Assembly (NCBI GenBank): GCA_022264855.1
Contig: JABYQU010000058.1
Location: 1-64,000, forward strand
Direction: 5' to 3'
Length of the DNA: 64,000 nucleotides
Source: Lenzites betulinus
Lineage: Eukaryota > Basidiomycota > Agaricomycetes > Polyporales > Polyporaceae
Shown here: positions 14,409 to 26,223 of the stretch, one piece after another
Numbering within the stretch: the first letter of the stretch is position 1
Layout: every line of letters starts with the position of its first letter
Notes under the pieces: generated by a model
What the model saw: the letters and a program-made list of their open reading frames with translations, nothing else
The model's database searches: none
Told to the model about the DNA's origin: nothing
Program-made: the position numbers and the translations under genes

Positions 14409-16372
14409 ATGGCTATTACCAAGACTATCACTATCACTGGGTCAGTCGCTGCTGAGCTTCTTTCGAACGGTCGAAACCGCTGACCACCGTGTTGCAGTGG
14501 AGCCATCGGTGGGTCCTGCGACCTTACGCTGGCCTTCGTCCCGAAGAACGCGGATTTCAACAATGTCATCCCTATCGCCTGGCAGTAAGTGATTGTATTG
14601 TCTACCTTATGCGAGTGCAATGCTAATCTAATGAACGCCGACTTCAGGGTCTTTACCCTCTCCGACAATGGTATAGATTACTTGCCCGCTCTCCGCAAAT
14701 ACGAATGAGATCGCTCATCGCATTTACACACAGGCTCGTTTACCTGGGAGTGGAACGATGGGTAAGACCACATTTTTGGATCCTTCGACATATTTACTCA
14801 CTATCACCCCGTAGCCCGGCCGCCGCCCGCGTCGTGGTCGACCCTAACACTGGTATCATCAGTGCCGACGAGTACACACCGCTCAAGGTCAGTATTTATT
14901 ATGGGTCTCGTCAACATATCCCGATTCTAATGACAATTTGATACAGGTCGGGCAATCCACCGACCTCCTTGTGGACAAGAGCAAGCGTCCTCCGGAGTAC
15001 AGCTTCACGGTAAGCGAACTCTAACATTAGTCGCACATTTGTCTGAGATTAAGCACTGCATATCCAGGCTCCGTCCACCCTCCAGCAGCAGAAGGCTCGT
15101 GTCATGAACCGCACTGGCGGATACGTTGACATTGGTGCCGGTATGCATTTCATGCTATTCAAATTATTTTCCCCATAACGATTCGCCTCTGCTAGGTTTC
15201 ATCACCGACCTCGACCAGCCCACCGAGGATGTACATCCCGTTACCGTCCTGCGCGGTGTCGCGTACGTGGTCTCCCTGCCTCGCTGGATTGAGGCATGCT
15301 GACTATTCCCGATTACCACAGTGACCAGAGCCCCGGTTACGTGGACTATGACCCCGCTCTGAAGCTCTGGGCGAGCTTGGACTTCCAGCAGTCTGAGCTG
15401 CTCGACAGCAGCGTCAACAACGTTACCCCTCTCTGGGAAGGAACTCTCACCCAGCTCACCGGCGCCAAGGTCAACATCACCGTGAAGCGCGTGAACGGGA
15501 CCCTCGTCGCCGATGGGCCGACCTCCTTCGTCGGCGCCAACCTCCTTCGTCGGCGCCAACCTCTCCGCGGTGAAGGTGCCTAGCTCCCTGAGCCAGCTCA
15601 ACGGCAGCGACCGCGTGAGTATCCGCCTTCACAATCCCTCTCACACTGTGTCAATGGAAGCCGCCTGACTGACTGCCCGCTCCAGCCCTACTCGTACACC
15701 GCAGGCCTTGCCTTCGCCAACCCTGGAATAGTGAGCAAGGGCGTCGCGGACATCGTTAGCCAACTTTTCCCGCTCGGCTACTCCGCGAAGTTTACCCTAA
15801 AGGTGGCGTTCTTCGTTTCAAGTCACACATATCGTATACTTACAAGTATTCGCAGGAGTTCGGCGCGGAGGCCACCCTCCAGCTGACGCTCCCGCCGACC
15901 GTCAGCTGCAACAAGGCCGAGCTTGAGACTCTCGCCGCTATCGACGCCAGCCCGATCACTTACGGCAAGGCCTACATCAAGGGTCACAGCGGCGCCTGCC
16001 TGCTCTCTGCCAACAACGGCTTGGAGACCTGGATCGATGTCAACCCGGCTACCCATCAGTGGTTCAACGTCAAGATGGGCAAGGTACGTAGCAACTTGCT
16101 CTCCTCGGACACCGATGTGGACAATTCTAACAGTCTTGCAGGAGGAAAACCCTGCCTTCAATGGGACCAACGGCGAAGCCTTCGAGAAGGCCGGTGTTGC
16201 GGCGGAGGCGAACGGCGCCGCAGAGGCCACCGCAGCCAGTGGCAAAGCCGTCAGACGTAAGGCCAGTGCCTTCCTCGGCAAGGGTGACGACAGCAGTGCG
16301 GTCGCCGAGGCCGACGACGCCAAATTCCGCTCTGTCCGCCGCGGTGGAGCCCGTCGCTCGGGCGCTGCCTGA
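14409..16372 (+). pseudogene. Unrecognised cytosolic protein gene, frameshifted by a 19-bp duplication
   Basis: Twelve exons can be followed: 14409-14440, 14498-14584, 14648-14670, 14734-14761, 14815-14887, 14947-15009, 15068-15140, 15196-15262, 15322-15614, 15686-15802, 15856-16083, 16142-16372. The product starts MAITKTITITGGAIGGSC and would be 431 residues long. There is no signal peptide or membrane segment. Beta-rich sequence with many Thr, Gly and Asp residues runs to about residue 360, then an Ala/Lys/Arg-rich tail. I do not recognise the family. In exon 9 a 19-bp unit is present twice in tandem, which shifts the frame to a stop at 15581-15583. All later exons are in frame only if one unit is removed. 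It may be a true null allele or an assembly or replication-slippage artefact. Splice sites and exon coding quality are otherwise intact. Confidence 0.7.
15522..15559 (+). repeat. 19-bp perfect tandem duplication inside an exon
   Basis: The unit CCTCCTTCGTCGGCGCCAA occurs at 15522-15540 and again at 15541-15559. Nineteen is not a multiple of three, so it frameshifts the surrounding gene. Confidence 0.95.
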
Positions 16373-17085
16373 AGAGCTCGGCTTGGGCTGGTACACTTCC
16401 TGGTGCAGCCCTGAAAGGATCGTTCCCCTAAGCATTCCGTGACTGAACGTGTTCCCTGCGAAATGTATGCTCGCGTGCCTCATAGTCCAAATTTATCCTT
16501 TGAGTCTGGTTGCTCGTTCACTTCCATTCAGGTACCTCGATTCAGATACTACTCACTCACTCATTTATTCGACTGCTGCTGTGAAGGCTGAGCGAAGCTG
16601 AGCAACTCCGACGGGTCAGAACTATATATAGTAAGCCCCTCCAGATCCATCTGGCGCCGGAACTGCATAACATCAGTCCATCCGACGGGTCGCGTCGGCT
16701 ACTCCCTTGGTCAATGACCGAGTTCAAGTCGTGTATACGACCAGATCGAGAGAACCGGCCGGTAACCCAAGTAAGTACTAGCAGTACTAAGGATGGTCAG
16801 CAGGGACAAACACTATCTATGCTAAAGCGCTATAGCATCATCATGTGGTTGTTTACTTTGGTGGTGACCCGGATCCGTTCTTCCCAGCCACATATCCGAG
16901 CCTCCGTGAGATCCGCCTGTCCGCCCTGTGAATATTGTCTGATGCGCTGGCGTTCTCTTCGCTAGAATCACAGGCACTTGGCGTCACCATGGAAGATGCC
17001 TACTTAATGAATGCACAGGAGTCAACCTTCACTTTGCACCATTCTCTCCAAGGCATCCCGCACGACCTGTACCCATCCATCTGCG
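16373..17085. other. Intergenic region upstream of the GMC gene
   Basis: About 700 bp without a supported gene. An in-frame ATG at 17011 could extend the GMC protein by 25 residues, but the 17086 ATG gives an N-terminus closer to the family. A TATA-like stretch (ctatatata) lies near 16622. Confidence 0.5.
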
Positions 17086-19907
<2,822 letters not shown>

Positions 19908-20355
19908 GGTTCTCCGCGGCGAGCTGTTGACAAGAAACTACACACCAGAAAGCCCATGAGGCTGCGTTCATTGTGATCACTATGTGTACTTACATGATAC
20001 TCCTGTACCACCTGTTACATCAGGTTCCATGCGCGCGAGGTTATGGCCAAGGAGGAAGGCCACCAGCATCAGAACGAGCATGTGAATCCCCTGCATGCAG
20101 CTCACGAACTTTGCGATTCCTCTGAACGGAGGTTTTATCATTGAGGTTACCATGAACCGAATTGCAAGGTGCAAGAAGTTATCGAGTGGTGAACTCCAAG
20201 TTACAAGATCAATATAATACACACGCTGCAGAGGCGCGGCCACACAGCACGAATCTCGATACACAGGGAAAGCAGGATCTACACAGCACACATACGCGAT
20301 ACTCGAGAGCACAAAATGAAAAATCTCACGTACGGAAGGGGAAGGGCGTCCGCCT
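19908..20355. other. Convergent 3' intergenic region
   Basis: About 450 bp between the GMC stop and the stop of the minus-strand membrane protein gene. Nothing recognisable; it should hold two terminators. Confidence 0.5.
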
Positions 20356-21835
20356 TCAGGTGTTGATGCCCAAAAGCCTGTTCATTAGCTCGTTCTCCCT
20401 GGCCCTCGCCTGGATCCGGTCCTCCTTCAGACGCTCCAGTCCGCTTTGAATGCTCCGCATATGCACCTCGATCGGAATTCTGTCGCCCACGATATCCGGC
20501 GCTGCGACGCGCCCGCGTAGGTCCTCCATGTCGTGGCTCATCGCCATCAGCGTCTGCTTCGCAGCCGCGACGTGCGCCGCCGCGCGCTTGCGGTACTCGC
20601 TGAGGTCGCTGAGGAGCGCGAGGTTATGGTCCATTCCGCGCAGACGGCCGCGGTTCCCGCCGAGAAACGTCCACAGCTCCGCTAGGAGGTCGTCGCGTGC
20701 CGCACCGAGTGCGACGTTCTCACGCGTGCAAAGGTCGTGTAGCAAGAAGAGGTGTGTGTCGAGCCGGTTCAGGTTCGTTTCTGAGACCTCGAGCTCGAGT
20801 ACGAGGTTCCGCATCTCGTCCGCATGCACGTCCATCGAGCTGCGGAACGCCGCGACGACGGCAGCTTGGGTACGGGGCGCCGGGGAGGAGAAGGGCCAGA
20901 GGATCTGCAGGGCGAGAGACTGGGGCTTGACTTGCGCGCCCTCGATGGTACGGAGGGCGTAGTCGTTGATAGCCATGATCCTGTCGCATGCATGCGTGAG
21001 GACAGTATGAATAGAATAGAAGATTGGGTGCTCACTTGTCGACTGCGCCGTTGACCTTGGACGTCAGCTTCTGCAGCCCCTGGCCGGTTAGCTTTGCGTC
21101 TTCCACGAAGTCGGAGAGCGCCTCGGCAAGCAGGCCCTTGCTTTTGAGCTCGCTGTACTTGACGAGGGTGATAAGGTCTTTCGACGCCATTTCCGCCTTC
21201 TTGATCTCGAGACTGAGGCCAGAACCACCAACAGAGCCATCGAGGAGCTGCTCAAAGTTGCTGGTCTGAATGTTCACCAGTTGCGGGTAGTCGGCCCATT
21301 GTGGGATTGCGTCCCCGTGTGGATCGTACTCGATTTGAGGAGAGCGGCAGACGAAGGACGTGGAGATTCCGGGCAAAATGCACAAGGGCGATGCGAAGAG
21401 ACGGAGCGTCCCAGCGAGGCGAGTCATGAGTAAAGCAAGCAGCCAGAGCGCAAAAAGCATTGCAAATGGCCATCTCAAGAGCCCTAGCGCGCGGGTGACC
21501 ACCGCCCCCGCGTAGCGTACGGTCTCCGCTGTGCCATGAAGGAGGGCGTCTTGCACATCCGCGCGGTCTATCACAGGGCGACGCTCCCTTCGAGGAGTTG
21601 CGACTTGTTGTATGGGCTCTGCGAACAATCCAGGAGACTGTATCACTGGCGATTGTAGGCGGCTTCCTTGTCCCGACCTAAGGAGTCTGCGGCGCCTGGT
21701 GCCCGTGCGGGGTACGCCAGACGTACTGGAGGCGACGGACGCCGATCGTCGATAGGACCGTGTGGGATGGTCTCCTCGTGCTAGATTCATGTCGGGGACA
21801 TCCTCCCACTCCCCTTCCGAGTCGTTCGCCGCCAT
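20356..21835 (-). CDS. Unknown membrane protein with C-terminal coiled-coil region
   Basis: Two exons (21036-21835 and 20356-20980) encode about 474 residues. I do not recognise the family. The N-terminus is hydrophilic (MAANDSEGEWEDVPDMN, then Ser/Arg-rich). One long hydrophobic stretch (RWPFAMLFALWLLALLMTRL) is followed by a weaker one (FASPLCILPGISTSF) near residues 140-180. The remaining two thirds is helical and charged, with SDFVEDAKLTGQGLQKLTSKVNGAVDK at the exon joint and heptad-like Leu spacing (EMRNLVLELEVSETNLNRLDTHLFLLHDLC). This layout suggests a membrane-anchored coiled-coil protein, but no function can be assigned. An upstream Met at 21874 is in frame; 21835 was chosen because its context (gccgccATGG) is good. 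Confidence 0.75.
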
Positions 21836-22423
21836 GGATCGGTGGTCCTGTAAAACGCATGGTTTGAGATACACATCAGGAGTGGAGGTGTAGATGTATC
21901 TACGTCATTGGGATCCCACGTTGGCTTCTCTGGCATGTTGAGGTTTAGTTCAATCAGAACTCAGCTAGTAGTGAGTGCGGTTATGGTGGAGGATGCAAAG
22001 GGTTGGAGGTGTAAGGTCTTTACACTGTGGTAGGTGAACAACGGGCGATTGTTCGAACATGAACCATTGAATGACAGCCGCGTGTGGCAGTCGTGGTTCA
22101 CTCCAGGACACAGATAGACGCCTGTGCATAGCCACAAGGTTGGTGCGTATGGGCGCTAAAAGATACCACATCAATGCTCAAAATATTGAACTGCCCCTCC
22201 TCACCCTTCTACTCAGTACCTGCAGCAAGTACCGCCTTGGTACCGCCCCATAAGGTCATTCACCATGTTTCTATGCGGCATATTCAGGAGCAATTGACGT
22301 TCTCGTATAGTATCTTAAAGTGGCTGTCTGAAGTCAACTACGAAACCAACTCGGTCTCTTGAGTCCGCGCTATGCTGCATGCTTAAACAAACGGGGTTGA
22401 GCGACGAGTCTCGAAATTTCCTA
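21836..22423. other. Intergenic region, no gene supported
   Basis: About 590 bp, more AT-rich than its surroundings, with only short open frames. It separates the membrane protein gene from the gag-like remnant. Confidence 0.5.
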
Positions 22424-22945
22424 TCACAGTCGATCGTAATGTACGTGGGTAGCAGGCACAAATGCGCTTGGAGGGGCTCTGATGACCACTATGAGCCCCA
22501 TTGTGATCATGCTGGCGAGTGTAACACCGACGATGACCTTGAGGAAGAGGTCGTCTTTCTCCGATAGTTGTCTACCCTCCCTGGTTGGAAAGGGTCCTCT
22601 CGCCCCAAGCTCCTTCCACAGCGACCCCGCGGACCTTCTCTCCTGACACATTCTCCCAAACCACGCCGGTAGCTCCCCCTTGATGTTGAGGGTGATCACC
22701 GAGATGCACAGCTTGTCATCCTGCTCCCATTTCTTCCTCTCGAGCTGCTTCTCGTCGCTAATATCGAAGGTAGGCGGGTCGTCCTCGAGGTGGGCCTCAA
22801 GCCCTTTGAGGCGGAGAAAGGTCTCCACGGCACTCCGGTAGGCATGCCAGTTCTTCGGCCGTCCGTTGGAGTGGAACTTTAGGACGAGCCGTTTCGGGAA
22901 CAGTAGGCTGGAGAACTCGTCGTCCTGCCGCGCCTTCATCTGCAC
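22424..22945 (-). mobile_element. Gag-like (UBN2-type) retroelement remnant or domesticated gag gene
   Basis: A minus-strand reading frame of 173 residues contains RLVLKFHSNGRPKNWHAYRSAVETFLRLKGLEAHL, then KKWEQDDKLCISVITLNIKGELPAWF. This resembles the N-terminal gag domain of copia-like elements (xxNWxxWRxxMxxxL, then WxxxDxxAxxxIxxxL). It ends with a hydrophobic segment (VIVGVTLASMITMGLIVVI), unusual for gag. A possible upstream exon (FKFQTTKPIANV, 22990-23035) is separated by a plausible intron, but the joined frame meets a stop, so the unit is probably decayed. No protease, integrase, reverse transcriptase or LTR is visible. A diverged copy lies at about 46440-46800 on the plus strand. 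Confidence 0.5.
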
Positions 22946-23208
22946 ACGTTGAGCAATGCACTCGATGTCGGTATCAGGAAACTTACCTGACGTTGGCTAT
23001 GGGCTTAGTCGTCTGGAACTTGAAGCTGTCGGCCCGATTTGTTGTTAGTCTGGTGGTCAGTTCGCACGGGCAGTGCAAATCCTATGATTCTCGGGTAATC
23101 CCGGTATCCCCTGGGCGCATTTGCCGCCACTACATATACGTAGGTATGAAATAACAGACACGACGCCGAAGCTTGGTTCCGAACTCACTACTTCGGACGA
23201 TTCCAAAC

Positions 23209-24472
23209 CATCGAACCCGCTGGGACCCAACCGGTCCCAAATTCCCCGGGAGTCCCAGAACTCACGTGATGAGCCAAACAAGACACGCGTCATGCCCATA
23301 TCCGGTGACTCATCATATCTCAACGCTCAGCGCTAACGTTTATCACAAATTATCACTCGTCGTCGGCTACCGTACGACTCCGCCTCGTCGTTGAATGCAT
23401 TAACGTTAATGTTCAACTAGCGAGAGGGAAGTACATTGTACTGTAGATCCGAGTACATTTGTGTGCCGACATACTGAGCATATATTGGGAACCTACTCTA
23501 TTATCCGAGTCTACACGAAAGGGGAAACTTAACTAATATAGCATTCAAACCGATGATAGAGAAATGCATTGACACTTGAACGTTTGAATTATGGAGGGCG
23601 GGGCACTGGGATAGTACCTGATAGTATGCGCAAATAGAGCTTGGTTTGTCAACCGAATAGTTGCGGTGATAGCGGCGCGGACAAGCTATGGAACGGCCAA
23701 CATAGCTGATTTTATCCATGAAGATACAGTAAGCGTACCGTGACGGTATAGCGATGTTGTATGAACAGGTAGCGCGCCGTCACGGAGGGTGAACAAAGTA
23801 GCACGGTAGGAGGTAGGTTCTGTCAATGTCATAACACCGTCGTTCTGACGGTAGTTTGGGCACTCCGGGCGGAGGCAAACCCGTGTGTGGGGGGAGGGAG
23901 AAAGTATCGCCATAACTTAGCATGTCCAGATAGATGTTTGATAGATGAATAAGGGGACGCTTGACACACGCACCTATACCACGCTGGAGGCCGTGCTCCG
24001 GGAACATATACACATCCTCCTTCGTTGCTTGAGCGGCGCTATCGGTCCAGATTGAGCACGTACCAGTATCAATTAACCTCAATCAAGCTCTTTTGAAGCG
24101 AATCTCCGACGAATTTAAGAACATGGGCGGGAGGAGAGGAAGAGGCTGCCTTTTGTCGAGCAGAGAGTGCTCGAAGTGTGGCCGCAGAAGCTTGGTGAGT
24201 CGAATGAAGCCAGCGGCATGGTCCAAAGGGATGTCAGCCAGGTTATGCGTTATGAAGGTCAACTCAGAGATGTCCCGTAAGTAGAGCGATCATAAGGTGC
24301 ACAACGGTGGATAGAACTCAGGGGATAATCGATAATCATTAATGTGAAGCGCCGCGCGCGCTGGGGAATGACGATTACATAGTGATTACATGTATCTAAT
24401 CTAACGCGTTATCGAAGCGCTCGTGGGAGTCCCAGGGAGTCCCAGGGAAGTTGGGTCCCAGCGGGTCCGATG
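23209..24472. mobile_element. Possible miniature inverted-repeat element
   Basis: A 23-bp motif at 23209-23231 (containing CCCGCTGGGACCCAAC) recurs inverted at 24450-24472 with 22 of 23 matches. Both ends are followed by GGGAGTCCC-type palindromic repeats (for example 24425-24447). The 1.2-kb interior has no transposase or long coding frame. This resembles a non-autonomous element, but target-site duplications were not identified. Confidence 0.4.
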
Positions 24473-24600
24473 TTCTCGACGATTCCCAACTACACGCCAA
24501 AGGAACGCTCGCTCTCTGATGTAGGGTAGACTGATTCCCAATACCGCCACGCCCGATAGAGTGTACTCGTCCAGTTCACCTCCGTTTCCAAAAAGGCCCT

Positions 24601-25554
24601 CTACTGCCCCACAGACACCTTCTTGACCCAGTCGGCCACAGTCCGGTTCGTCTCCGCCGGACTCTCAAAGTGCGGCGAGTGTCCAATCCCCGGCATCATC
24701 TTCACCTCGACCCGGTCGTACACCCTCCGCGCGATGCTGATCATCGTCTCGTACAAGCAATGCAGGTCCTCCGTGCCCTGCACGACGAGCACCGGGAGCG
24801 GGCGCGCCGTCGCCTCCCACACCGTGTGGTCCTGCTTGCGCCGGAGGCTCCAGTAGCGCGCCGCGCGCGGCTGCATGATGAACCCGCCCATGAAGGACAG
24901 CTTCTCCTCGAACGTGAGCGGCGCGGCGACGCACGACTCGACGAAGCGCTCCGCGCCGTCGCTCAGGTCGTCCGAGGTGAGCGAGGTGATGCGCGGGACG
25001 AGCGCCGTCATGACAGGGTGGCGGCACACGGGGTGGTAGTGCAGCGCGACGATGGAGCCGCCGACGTAGATGATCCCGGAGAGGTAGTCGACGCCGTATT
25101 CGTTGATGATATCTACTACGATGGCCCCTTTTTGACAGGTGAGTGCTCCTCCAGAGTTCGGAGAACGATGAACTACAGCGTACCTCCGAGACTCCTGGAG
25201 GCAGGTCAGTTCACTTTGAACAGTATACACTTGGCGGGCGACTCACCATCCCATCAAGAACGGCTTCACCGCGCCAAACGCCTCGCAGACCGTATGGAAG
25301 TCCTGCGCGAGCTTACGCGACTCGTACCCCTCCTCGTCGAAATACTTCCCGCTCCGCCCGTGCCCCCGCATCTCGTACCGCACCAGGTGGAAGTCGCGCT
25401 GGAGCTCCGGATCCGCAAACTGGCGGTCCCACCCGAGCGCGGTGCACGAGAGCCCGTGGACGAAGACGATGGCGGGCTTGCCTGTGTTTCCGTTCGACTC
25501 CGCCCAGATCTGCGTCCCGTCAGGTGAAGTCAGCATGCGCTCCTGTGTTGTCAT
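24601..25554 (-). CDS. Alpha/beta-hydrolase fold protein with catalytic Ser in a microexon
   Basis: This is a 281-residue cytosolic alpha/beta hydrolase of the esterase/epoxide-hydrolase-like type; the substrate is unknown. Exons: 25247-25554, 25184-25194, 24601-25127 (846 nt). It has the oxyanion-hole HG (FVHGLSCTALGWD), YEMRGHGRSGK, and the nucleophile elbow GWSLGG with Ser104. The acid is probably D227 (VVQGTEDLHC), and the base is H256 (MPGIGHSPHFE). The elbow is assembled from three exons: ...MGW from exon 1, SLG from an 11-nt exon, and GAIVVDI from exon 3. If the microexon is skipped or retained with its introns, the enzyme loses its nucleophile. No signal peptide. It is a stand-alone gene. 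Confidence 0.9.
25184..25194 (-). other. 11-nt microexon encoding the nucleophile elbow
   Basis: On the minus strand: ctccag|GAGTCTCGGAG|gtacgc. It completes Trp, then adds Ser-Leu-Gly and the first base of Gly, creating G-W-S-L-G-G. Flanking introns are 52 and 56 nt. Confidence 0.87.
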
Positions 25555-26223
25555 CTTGCGCCGGAGTACTGGGTGTGCGGAGACGAAGGTGAGGAGCAGA
25601 GGTTACAGTTGAACGCCGAACGGGTGGGATATGCTTCCAAGCTTCGTACTTATTTAGAGGCCACTGCTATCGCAAGAGGCGGAGTCATTTGACGTGCCCA
25701 TAATGCTTTGGGCGCAGGGGTGGTCTTATGCCCCGTGGGCACGCGGTACTTCTGGGACAGGATGACCGGGTGAAACAGAGGGGCGGACCCATTTAGACAA
25801 GGATCGTAGGACGCTGTGGGATCGCATGACCGTGCCCCCACCGCCGAGGACTGTATCATGCACTAAAATCTGCGGATGCATATACGTGAGTGGCGTGGAG
25901 CGCGAACGTAGTGAGAAAGCTCACGATAGTACATACCAAGGGGTCCCGCGCGTTCCGCTTACATGTCCGGCGGCGCGAGAAGCAGATAAACTAATAGACA
26001 CAGCGTCAGATACTTGTACCCGGGATACAGTGTACACGCATTAGGACAATCTGCAGATAGGTATATACTAGATAACAGCAGACAAGTGCGAGATGATAAA
26101 TAGATACGTTCTGCAACACATGCGCCATTAGGTTGTAGCCTATCTGAACACAACATACACAGCATCAAGTCCACGAACACAGTCCCTCAGGTGCACTCCT
26201 ACCTGATACACAGAAGTCGCCAA
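25555..26223. other. Intergenic region, no gene supported
   Basis: About 670 bp between the hydrolase start and the stop of the exchanger gene. Only short frames are seen. It contains the hydrolase promoter and exchanger terminator. Confidence 0.5.

Noticed and set aside
17011..17085. Upstream in-frame ATG as the GMC start
   Set aside because: The extra 25 residues are unlike the family; the 17086 ATG gives a short N-terminus followed by the hydrophobic anchor. This is not excluded.
22900..23060. An intact two-exon gag-like gene using an upstream FKFQTTKPIANV exon
   Set aside because: With the best donor and acceptor the joined frame meets TGA at once, so an intact reading could not be supported.
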